DNA from: Peribolospora baueri
Taxonomy: Eukaryota; Basidiomycota; Peribolosporomycetes; Peribolosporales; Peribolosporaceae
Assembly (NCBI GenBank): GCA_029717555.1
Contig: JAMDHS010000006.1
Span: 367,822 to 431,821 of the forward strand
DNA: 64,000 bases
Reading direction: 5' to 3'
Shown in pieces: positions 1 to 10,600 of the stretch. Position 1 is the stretch's first letter, and the number at the start of each line of letters is the position of its first letter. A model generated the notes under the pieces. That model saw only the letters and a program-made list of their open reading frames with translations, was not told the origin of the DNA and made no database searches. The translations under genes were made by a program, and so were the position numbers.

Positions 1-1286
1 AGAGGCTGCTCACAAACTGCTTGAGCTCTACATGACGATGAAGGACAGAAAAGCGAGTCAGACGCATGCAAACCAAGGGTGGACAAAGTGGTGACCGTGG
101 ACGACAGCAAGGACACTTACAAGCCAAAGATCGCGGCCCATTTTAGCGCTCCACCGAGTCCGTTACCGAGGGTGAGCGAGGAAAGGGTTTGGAAACGGCC
201 GTATATCCTCGAAGACGCGCTCCCGCTCCGCCGCTCGAGCTCGCTGTTTGACACCAGGTTGAGAAGCACCAAGCCGGCGTCCGCGCTCTGAGCATTATAG
301 GAAAACGTGGACACGTTGCGAGCGTCGACGGTGATGCCGCCCAGGAAGAATTCGCTGTAATTGGCATCGACCAAAGCAGTGAAATCGGACGTCGTCCCGG
401 GCAGGATGGCTGAGGCGTTCACGCCAAGAGCGAGCATGGACGCTTCAACGGTGGGCGGCGCGAGCAGGAGCTTGTATCCGCGACTGTCTAGAGCGTGCGA
501 ATTCAAAGCGTTTTGCTCCGCGTCGGAGCCTGGGAAGAAGAGGTTGTCAATGGTGGGAGGAGAAAATCCACGGCTGCAAGACGGATCGCGTCCTCTGAGA
601 AAGATGAGAGGAACGACGGAGCCCAAAATGGCGACGGCCAAGGCCAACACGGGAACGATCCAAGTGCGGCGCAAGAGCAGCATGCGCTTGTAAACGTGAG
701 CGGCGGCGAGCCTCAAGATGCCGATCGGTCGGCCGTCGCTCAACTCGGCCGGGCCGGTTCCATCGAATCGTCCAGAGTCGTAAGCGACAGGGTCCGCGTC
801 CGAGTCGAAGGCGCATTCGACCTTTTCTTCTGCCTGGCCGTCCGGGGCAGACTCGCCACCAGTTTGCGCGTTCTGGGCATTGAGCTTGAGGAAAACGCTC
901 TCGAGAGTGGGACCATGGACGTCATACGACACGATGCCGAGCGACTGCTTGTGTCCCTCGAGGTCCCTGAGCAGCTTGGCTACGACTTGGATATCCTTTG
1001 TGGGCAAGGCGATGACCACGTCCGACGGGGTCGGCGACGGCACTCTCCCAGCACCGGGGATCTGCACACGCACGCGTTCAACCAGGGTAAGAGCACGAGC
1101 ATGAACATCGCCGATGGGAGTGATGCGCAGGGTATAACCGTCGCCGAGGCTCGACTTGAGCGATAGCGGCGAACCCTGTGCAAGCTTTTTCCCGGGCGCT
1201 GCCAGGATGGTCAATTCAGAGGCCAACAGATCCGCTTCGTCCAGGAAATGCGTCGTGCTGTGAGAAAGCAGCACGTGCGCCGGGGG

Positions 1287-1330
<44 letters not shown>

Positions 1331-4193
1331 CGCGAGAATGAGAGACGAACCAAGCGGAAGGCGAGCGAGAACGCCGAACCAGGTTAAGACACGAACAGCA
1401 AAATGGTCTTCCCGCGTTGACCGAGCAGAATCTTCCAAATCTGCCTCCTCGACAGGGGGTCCAATCCGCTCGTACATTCGTCGATCAGGAGAACTGCGAG
1501 GGCAAGCGATCAATTAATGGGCTCCGCCTCCATTTCATCACTCAAACAAAGACGTCTCACCTTGTGATCCGCCAACGAGAGCAGCAGCTAGTTGCAGCTT
1601 GCGTTTCTAAGGAGCGCAAAGCGAAATCAAACGAGGTCGTCTCAGCGCCCCATTTCGATGAAAAAAAAAACGAGCCGCAAGAGCCAGCTCACCTGACCGC
1701 CGCTGAGCGAACCGGGTCTGTGCTCGACTTTATTCGCCAGGTCGCACCTGCAGAGCAAATCTTCCGCGTCCTCCATCGTCTCCCTCCGGTCCTTCAAGCC
1801 GCGGAACACTTCGACATGTTGCTTGGCCGTGAGCTCCTCCCAGAAGACGTTCTTCTGCGGACATACCCCTAGCAGCCCTCTCGGCGCGACGCTGCGGTCA
1901 TGCCCCTCGATACGGATCGCCCCGGACGTGGCCGAGATCCAACCGGCCATGGCACCGATGGTCGTCGACTTTCCGGAGCCGTTTGAGCCTAGCAGCGCCG
2001 TGAGGGAGCCGTGTGGGACGGTGAAGGAAAGGTTGTCGACGACGAGAGATTTGCCGTACTTTTTCGAAAAGTGATCCACCTCGATGGCGGGAGTGGGCGC
2101 AGAGGAGGTTTCCTGCATCGCTCCCGCTCGAGGTGAGCGAAGCGGCCGACGGAACGTCTTGAAAAAAGATTCTGGATAGTAAAGCAATCGCTCCAAGGCG
2201 GCGGCTAGGAAGAGCCACAAGAAGATGTCGACCTGAAACGCAGGGGAGAAAAGAATGAGGAAGCGATGCGAGGCATGTTTGACCGGACAAAAGAACGCTC
2301 CCGCTCACTATGGAGATGATGAGCAAGGACAGCGGGCTGGCGCCACCTCCGTCATTGCCGTCCGGATAATAAACCTTGGTGGCGATCGCAGGGAGGTCGT
2401 TCATCTCGTATCGGGTGATGGAGAGGAAGAGGAACACAAAGGCCATCTAGAAATAAACGGATAAGATCAAAGTGTGTGATGAGCGACGACGAGCCAAGAC
2501 CCGCGTCCCCTCTGTCTCGAAACAGTCTAGGTCGTCCCCATCGCTCACCGGCGGAAACACGACGCTAAGGCCGATCTGCGTGCCCTGATGGCTGTCCTTG
2601 ACCAAGAGGGCGACGATGGCGAGAACGATGGCGAGACCGGTAGTGATAACGGCGCTCAGGTTAGCCCTTTTAAAAAAAGTGGCCATGAAAAGGCTCCAAG
2701 AGGCGAGGGCTGCGCCGGGAAGGACGTGGGCAAAAACGGTGAGCGCGCCTTCGGTCTTGGTGAAGAGCTGGGAAGCGACGATACCGCCCATGGCAAAATA
2801 GGCCGGAAAGTACGCCGCGGCGGGGCCGGTGATCCACTGCAGGATGCGTGGGAACTGGCCGCACCCCATCGTCTGTGCGAGGGCGGTCATTCCGGAACCC
2901 CTCTCAGCGGAGACGGAGGACGGCAGATGCCATACGACGCCGAGGAAGCCGATGAAGAAGGCGAGAACGATGAGCGAATAAACGCCGGAGAGGAAGAGAA
3001 TCCGCTTTTCGTCGGTTTGTTCAGAGTCGGATGAGAGCGAGAAGGGCTGCTCGTTGGGTAGCGGTGGATCGTCGCCTGTCAGGATGCGAATGATGGCCTG
3101 AGGATGAAAGACAGAGGTCGAAGTGCAAGGATGGAGATGGCATGGGCAGACGAAGAGGCCGTGAGCGGACGGTTTTCTAAACATGTGCCGTGCCGACTCA
3201 CGCTGTCGATCGCCCACTGAAGTGGGAGATGTCGTCGGTCATAGTCGCCATCGCGGTTGCTGACGCGAATGACGTTCAGCCCGCTGTCCATCCTCAACGT
3301 ATAGTTCACCGTCCCCCCGGCCGTGGCAGGCGCGCCGAGCGGCCCACCAAAGTCGTGGAAGATGACGGCTCCGAAACAGTTGCTCAGACCGGTGAAGCTC
3401 TGCTGACACATTCCCAGCAGCTCGTCCTCTGCGTCGAGTTGTTTGACTTGATGCCGGGCGGAAGCAGGTAGCGTCGCGGTGAGGAAGGAGATTATGGACG
3501 AGGCGGAGAGAGCACCGGAAGCCGTGGAGGCGTTTCCGGAGGCGTCGATCCAGTAGATTGGACGAGTACCAATCTCGGAGGAGAGCGCGCGCAGCGGCCC
3601 CGGGGTGGAAAGGCCGAGGTCGTCGTGCGTGCTGGGTGGAGAGGGAGGCAGAGGCCGTTCGATGTCCAGTTCCACCCACATGGGCACGTCCACCGAGCTA
3701 CTCCTCTGTGAAGTTAAAGTGGGAAGAATATGGACTCACGAAATCAAGTCCTTGCAGTACGCGAGGAATATGAAATAACAGATCGGAAGAAGGACACATC
3801 GGATGACATTGATCTGTGCATGAGAGACGTGACCATGAGCGTCGTCGTCTGCAGAAGAAACCTGTGCCCCGACAATAGAGGTACACGCCAAAGACGTCCA
3901 CTCGAGTCGTCTTTCCGGCGTCACCCTTTCGCGCCATCCGATCGGTGACTGGCCGGCGACTGCCGAATACTCACGATCCAGTGATGCCTGAGGACGATCC
4001 AGTTTTTCCTCGTCAGCGCCCAGAGCTGCTGCATGGCCATGGCGGACGCGCCTTTCTCCTCGCCCAGGCTGGAGCTCACGTCTCCCGCACTGTCCATGCT
4101 GTCCAGCTTTTCCGGGACAGATGAGGAGGTTGAGCGGCCGTTGAGCGGTAGGGCGACGACGTGGTCGACCTCTGGGCCTTGAGGTTCGGACAT
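1..4193 (-). CDS. ABCA-type ABC transporter, 3' part beyond window
   Basis: Membrane ATP-binding-cassette transporter of the ABCA (lipid/sterol-type) family; substrate unknown. It starts at 4193 (MSEPQGPEVDH) and reads leftward through several introns. Order: a short cytosolic N-terminus and first membrane helix (ending about 3740), a large lumenal loop with the ABCA-like stretch FTGLSNCFGAVIFHDF (about 3360-3410), a cluster of membrane helices (about 2450-3060 and 2230-2450), then the first nucleotide-binding domain. That domain has Walker A GSNGSGKST (about 1960-1990), signature LSGGQ (near 1690), Walker B VLLIDE and the THFLDEAD H-loop (about 1240), each interrupted by an intron. A linker and the first helix of a second membrane domain (about 640-700) follow before the window edge. 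The second ATPase domain must lie outside, so this is an incomplete view of a full-size transporter. The intron just before THFLDEAD carries a 42-base homopolymer. Exon ends are inferred by phase; family assignment is firm, function is not. Confidence 0.85.
1289..1330. repeat. G42 homopolymer inside an ABC-transporter intron
   Basis: Forty-two consecutive G on the plus strand, that is C42 on the coding strand. It sits in the intron between the Walker B exon (LLGQRGKTILL) and the exon with THFLDEAD, 30 bases or so upstream of the CACAG acceptor, where a polypyrimidine tract is expected. Confidence 0.95.
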
Positions 4194-5338
4194 GGTGGGG
4201 GTGGTTAGAAGTGCGGCCGTCCAGACGATCTCGACGCAAGCTGAGCGCGAAAGGCGACGTGGAGGAGAAGGGCGGAGGGGGATGACGACGACACCGAGCT
4301 CATGCTAACGTGCCGGCACGGGCGACGCGGCCTCCGAGGCGCTTTTGGCGAAGAGCGTCAGCGGACGCGGTAGCGAAGCGGTGAGGCGATTCGATGATGG
4401 GGGTGCTCTGGCTTGCGAGAAGATGATGGAGGAGCAAGATGAGCTAGCTAGCTTTGGCGTCGCCTGCGCAACAGCTAAAAGAGAGCTGGGCTCCACGTGG
4501 TTAGATGATGAAGGAGGTCTGTCAGCGTTATGAGCCGGCTGTCAGTGTATCTATCATCTCGAGATATGGTTCTCCCTTGTCGGCGGCTTCTCGCGGCTTC
4601 TCGGACAAGCTGCGGCAAGCATTCGGTCTGGTATCGTTCGGCGGGCCGATATGACAGGCAACCATCGACATTGGGCGAGCTGGCATCCGAGCCGGGCACC
4701 GAGACGGGAGTGTCGACGGTGTGGCTCATGGATGGGCAAGGGATGGAAGTGCTTGCTCGAGGAGGTAGGCATGGATGTGGGTCGCATCAGTTTATGCAGG
4801 AAGGGCGCCGACCAGCATCGAACCGGGAAGGCCGATTGCGCGCAAGTCGCCGACCCGGCTCCTGATCATCCATTACCATCGTCGCCCCGTCGCTTTTCGT
4901 CGCCGTGATGGCTGGGCGAGCGAGAGAACAGGCAGCATAGCATTGACCAGGCAATGCTCCTCTTTCTCGACCGTCTACAGTAGTCCATCGCGTGTACGGC
5001 TTCCTCGCCGCTTCATCCTCTGCAGGCGTATCGCGGACAAGGCTCCAGACGCGTTCGCTCCATCTCGCCCAGACATCGGACTAGCTTGCTCTTCAGCACT
5101 CGCCGCGCGACGACCACCTCGCTCGTTCGAGTACGAGTATGAGCACGAGCACGAGCACGAGCCTCGCTGGCCCTTGCCCGTTCGTCGAGCGAAAGAAAAG
5201 AGGGGCATTTAGTCCGGATCTCATTATCGGATGGCGGGGTATACATGACCTGTCCAACCTGAGAAGCAGAAACGCATCGTAACACGACGAGTCACCACCT
5301 CTAGCCAACATATATCAAACCAGGCGTCCCGTCTATCG
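4194..5338. other. Intergenic, upstream of the ABC transporter
   Basis: About 1.1 kb between the start of the ABC transporter and the stop of the ArfGAP gene, both on the minus strand. It should hold the transporter promoter. I see no convincing gene; a short GAGCAC/GAGTAC hexamer-like repeat lies at about 5130-5163. ORFs here lack recognisable domains. Confidence 0.6.
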
Positions 5339-7308
5339 CTAAAAATCGCCCCACTCCTCATCGTCTTCCCACCCGCCGTCCTTTTTCCTCTCTGCCGAAA
5401 CCTGCCTGACCTTCCTCCTGGCCCCCACGCTCCCCGAACCGGTCGTCCCAGCGGATCCGCGGAAGGACCCGGTAGAAGAGCCGATGGTGGGCCGGGGCTT
5501 CTGCCATATGTCCTCCTCATCGACGGCATTGGTCGAATCGGCGGAGCGCGGAAGGAAGGAAGTGGCGGAGGACGCAGAGGGGGGATCAACTCCGTTAGAG
5601 GCGAAAAAATCCCGCTCGGAATCGTCGCCGCCGTGTCCCGATGCCAAGAGCGATTGATACCCTCCTCCCCTAGAACCACCAGCGTATGCCCCCCTCGCCC
5701 CGTTTGCTCCGCCGGCATGCCCATTTAGATATTCGTGCCCAGTCTCCAAAGCCTTGCCTCCGAACCGTTGCGCCTCCGCCGCCCAACCGCCTAAAGTCCC
5801 TTTGATGCCCTGTTGAAACTCGGGATCCATGACGCGCGCCGCCGTAGGTTGTACGATCTCCGAGTTCACGCGCGCCATGCCAGCTCCCACCGTCGAGGTG
5901 AACCACGACAAGCCCGAGGAGAGTGCACCCACAGGGTCGGCGCGAATATCGTCGATCGTCGGAACCGAACCCGCACCGGAGAAGGAAGCGGAGGAAGAAG
6001 GTTGCCAAGGCTCCGATCCAAAGCCTGCGTACCGCCCTCCCTGGCTCGGAGGGAGGTTGTCAGGCCGAGCGGCATTGGAGGCTCCCAAGCTTGAAAAAAA
6101 CGCTTCATTGTCCGCTTTGCTGGGAGCGTTGGAGAATGGATTGGAAGCATCTCCAACGCCTCCTGGTCCTCCGGGCGAACTTGCGCGGGCAAAGGGGCCA
6201 GACGACTCTGCGGAGAGGGTGCGGTTGACAGTGCGGTTGGCTCGCGAAGTTCGGAGACTGTTAGAAGAGGAAGGGCGTGCCTGGTCGGCTACGCTGTTAG
6301 TGGCACTGGTGGGCGGGGCGGAGGAGGGCGTCCAGGGGCGGTCCTCTACTTCTGCAGAAAGCTGTGATAAACGCCCGGGCAAGACAGAGAGGAAAGACGA
6401 CATTGAGCACCCGCAGCGACTTTCCGGAGTACTCGACCCTGAACCTGACTCCGATCCGACCCACCTTCTCTCGATATTGTGAAGCGAAATGCGAGTTGTA
6501 TTTCTCGGCAATGTCCATCTCGCTGGAGAAGCCGCGAGAGGATTGGAAGAATTCGAGGCATTTGGCATTGCCTCCAAGCTGAAAGAATGGAATAAATACG
6601 GAAGGAGGGGTGGTTCCGTGAGTCTCATGACGGGGAAAAAGGCGGCGCGAGGAAGTCTCGTAAAGTGCGAACCAAAACCCCCTTCATGGCAATAGAGGAC
6701 AGCGCACCTTCATCTTCTTGAACTGGTCATCGGTCCATTTGTCCATAGTGAGAGACCGCACGAACCTGTATAGGACAGGACCAACCAGACGGGAGGTGGA
6801 AATTCAGGACAGTCAAACAAAACGGTCTGAAATGGTCACTGGAGCGTGTACTCACGAAATGTGCACGCCAAGTCCACGGTGGACGCCAGAGCACTCGAGG
6901 CAGATGTACGTGCCGTGACTATTGATGTGAGCAAGGCCAAGGAAAGGGAATACATACGACTGAGCTACGTGTGCACACCCAGGTTGGCTGCGAGGATGAA
7001 AGACCGTAAAGAGGCCGGCCCTCACCTGAGAGAGGCCCATTGCGGGTTGAGAGCTCCACAGTCGAAGCATTTCTGTGCAAGGTCAAAGAAGGACGTAAGA
7101 GGGGGGGAGGACACATCATCCGGTAAGAGTCAACTGAACAAGCGGAGGGAGTGTGGAATGATCCATCCTCCCGAACGAGGGCACCTGCTGGACAGAGCGC
7201 TAGCAAGTGACCCGTACGGAGCTCTGCTGTAGCCCACTCACGCACCCTGTTTGCGCCTTGCTTCTGAAACTCCAAAAGCTGTTGCTTGTACTCTGGGGAG
7301 GACGTCAT
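5339..7308 (-). CDS. GCS1: ArfGAP, Gcs1/ARFGAP1 type
   Basis: GTPase-activating protein for Arf GTPases in Golgi-ER and endosomal vesicle transport. Six coding exons. The first (MTSSPEYKQQLLEFQKQ) is followed by KCFDCGALNPQWASL, then SHGTYICLECSGVHRGLG, which together give the ArfGAP zinc finger C-x2-C-x16-C-x2-C and its catalytic Arg in VHRGLG. FVRSLTMDKW and LGGNAKCLEFF continue the domain. The last exon (from about 6362) is a low-complexity Ser/Gly/Pro tail containing amphipathic-looking segments (GWAAEAQRFGGKALETG) and ending EWGDF, as expected for the Gcs1/ARFGAP1 class, where amphipathic segments sense membrane curvature. Its 5' end faces the PPR gene across a short shared promoter. Splice sites were chosen by phase (for example ATCAATAG acceptor at about 6918). 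Class assignment is firm; which Gcs1/Age2 orthologue is slightly less so. Confidence 0.88.
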
Positions 7309-7651
7309 GACGGACGGCGGCGAGGTCGAGGCGGTGGAGACGAGCCACGGGTGCCTGCTCTGTTCGGCGGCTGAGCCGAGCTGGACGAAAGGTCACTACT
7401 CACTGGCGCCCTCCGCTTGGCGAAGGCGAATAGAGCGAGGCACGTGATCGAGCAAGGCTTTGGAACGAGAAGTCACGTGCTCTACCGACCAGCGGAAAAG
7501 AGCGGCTTCTTGACGTTCGCGCAAATTTCCATGATCGCCGTCCTTCTTCTGCCTCGCTCACCCTAATCTTCCCCTTTTCTTCGGCACGCAACCCGTCGCT
7601 CTTGTCGCCGCTCTTGTATTCTTGAGCAGGCAGGCAGGACCTCGCCAGCAC
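7309..7651. promoter_or_regulatory. Divergent promoter region, GCS1 / PPR gene
   Basis: 343 bases separate two divergent start codons, so both promoters and 5' leaders must lie here. I can name no specific factor site with confidence. Confidence 0.5.
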
Positions 7652-10600
7652 ATGACGCGCCACCCGCTGTTGCTGGCGCAGTTTAACCTACAACTGCCGG
7701 CTCGATCGCCTTCCCTGCCCCTCACGCCGGTGTCCTTCCCTCATGCCTCCGTGCTCTCGAGGCTCCTGCGACGTCACCTTCATGATGCCTGCGGGCATAA
7801 CGCACGGTATGGTACTGCCGGCGCAGATGGAGCTGACGTCGGCACAGTGGACGCGGTTGGCATCGGCGAGGCGAGCGCGCTCGCCGGTGCACAGGACGTG
7901 GCCACCCTTTTGGCGCTCGAAGGTGTTGATTCGGCAGTGGAATTGGAGCTGGGTTGGGTCGAGACGGCCAGTCGAAGGTGTCGAAACGCCGAAGTTGGTG
8001 ATCCTGCCACGCTCTCTTTGCCGAGACCACGCTTGGGCGGCGCTGCCATGGACATCACCTTGCGAGGCATCGACGCTGCCGTCCAAGCTGAAATCGGTCG
8101 AGCGACAGGCCGTCCTCTGTCCACGACCACTGGCCCTTCTGGATCGAGCCAACCGAACGCGTCCATCTCCGAGCGTTCCTCGGCTTCTTCATCGCCGATG
8201 CTCGATTTTCTTTATCCCACCCTCCAGCAATTTGACTCGTCCAACTCGCAAGAGCTGCGATCTCATCAAAGTGGTAGTGCCACACGACACCGAAGTTCTT
8301 CCCCCTCCATATCTCAGACGCGCACTGTCTCGCCTTCGGCAGCCGGTCCGACAGCTGTGCATGTTTCGCGAAAGTTTTACTCCTCCCGGGCGACCGCCAC
8401 CTCCCGACTACCGCCGCCCAGAGAAGCTACCCCCTCTTCGTCCGATGAATTAGGGAGGGCGCATTGTTCAGCAACGGAAGGGTCGCCGAGGCCCGCACGC
8501 CCTCCTTCGCTCTCGGCACCCTTCTGGCGTCTTGGCGCTTTGTTGAGGCAAGGAATGGAGAAGAAGGCGGGCACTAAAGAGGAAATCCAGATGGAATGGG
8601 CGGCGAAGATAGCAGCCATCGAAGAAGCTTGGGCGCGGTGTCAGTCTGCTCTGATCGATGCGGACTTCTTGAGCAAGCGAGACGGGGCAGCATCCAAGGT
8701 TTCCGAAGACGTCGACTCTGGATCAATTATTCCGCTGACGCGGCCGGCTCTCCTATCAGCCGCTACCGCCGTCCCAGCCTTTGTCCTCCAACGAACTCGC
8801 CGCCTTTATGCAGGCCCTTTGTTGGCAACCGAAGAGCGCCAGATTCATCACATCTGGGGCGACCGCTTGCTGAGCATGCTCGATGCGTGCGAAGGCTTCG
8901 ACGCTGAGGCAGGTCCGATTTGGTCGCGTCGCATTCCGATTTGGATGCTTCGCACTTGGGCTTTCGTCTTTCGTGGTGACATGCGCGCTGCCGTCGAGCT
9001 GGTGGAGTCTCGGCTAACGTGGGATGGTAGGGCCGAGCGGTTTTCCACGGCGGCGAGCCCTCAGAGAGAGCCCAACAGTGTCAATGCTCAGTCCCAAGCG
9101 ATGTCTTCAGCCGTTCATGCGCTCCTTTTCGGATGGGAGGTGTCTGCGAGGTGGGCAAACTCAAACGCCGAACAACCTTACTTTGACGCACAGGCAAGTC
9201 GAGACGAGTATGCGACGGTCTCCAATCCTCCAACGCCTGATGAGATTACCACCTCTGCACTCCGCTGGATCTTTTCCCGGTGGGATATGCTCGAGCAAGT
9301 CATTCACTCCTCCGCCGCTGTCGTCTCTGCCCATTACAAGCTAATAGCCGGCCTGAGCTCTGCAACGCGCTTCTTGGATGATAACATTTCCGATCGACCG
9401 CTGGATTCGACTTCAGGGGCCCTTGCGAAAACGGTTACCGGCCACGAAAGCTCAAGTCTTGGCATTTGGTCCTCCCTTTCCGCCCGTGGTGCCGCGTTCG
9501 AAATCATCTTCGCGCTCTGTAACAGGGGCTCCGCCGTCGAGGCGATGAACGTTTACGATTTCATTTTCGACAAGGGCGTTCAGGTTCCGGAGCATGTCAC
9601 CCGCAAACTCGTGCGGTACCTCTCATTTGAGAAGGAGCTAGAGCTCGCCAACCGCGTGTGGGCGCGGATGAGGAGTCTTTGGTCGGATGACTCGAACGCT
9701 GCGCCGCAGACATCCTCTCGGTTGTCGTCTACGAAGCACGCCGGACTCTATTTCCAACCGTCTACGTACCGTCTTGGCGTCTGGGTCCAGGCGAAACAGG
9801 GCCGCGTCAACGAGGTAGAGTCGCTCCTGGAAGAGATGGAAGCCGGCCCGCCAAGTGTCCGACCAAGCGCCGAGTTCACCTTCCGATCACGTTTACTCGC
9901 TTATTCCGAACGCGGAGACGTAGCTGAGTGCTTGGCGCTCTGGCAAAAACGGTTCGGCGGAAGCGACACCCAGGCTTGGCCAAACGTCAAGGAATACGGC
10001 CGTCTCATAGTCGCGTACGGGAAGCGGGACGACCTGGATGGAGCGAGTCGGGTGTTGTCTGAAATGTCGACCATAGGCATCGAGCCGGATCGGGTGATCT
10101 TCAACGTCTTCCTTGACGCCTTCGCACGCCGCGTGGATGTGCCATCGGCCCTCGCCGTTGTCGACAAAATGCGCGCAGCCGGCATCCCCCCCAATCGGTC
10201 AAGCTACAACACGTTGCTTCACATGTTTTCCTTGCGCAAAGACCCTGCTAGCGCAAGGCAGACGATGGCGACGATGCGCAGCGACGGGTTGTATCCCGAC
10301 CGGCTAGCCTGGACGGCGTACATGGACGCTAACGTCGAGGCAGGGCAATGGGACGAGGCATTGGAGGTCTACAAGTTCCTTAGGAGTCGACGGAACCGTG
10401 CATTGCGCCCCAACATTGCCACCTGCAACACGCTCCTCAAGGCCTACGTGCTTCGAGGCGCGCCTGCGCAGACAGTACTCGATGTGTTCCACGGTATCAA
10501 GGACCTCGATCTTGAGCCCAATATGCAGACCTACACCCTCCTGCTACTGAGCACCGCCGACGCCGGTGCGATGGACGTGGCTGAGGACATATTCATGCAA

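Noticed and set aside
117-1274. Reading the ABC-transporter linker ORF as a separate gene
   Set aside because: It continues an NBD (THFLDEAD, Walker B upstream) of the same protein by phase across introns.
4800-4870. tRNA-like TTCGAT segment on the minus strand
   Set aside because: Flanking bases do not form a T stem and no other arm of a cloverleaf is present.
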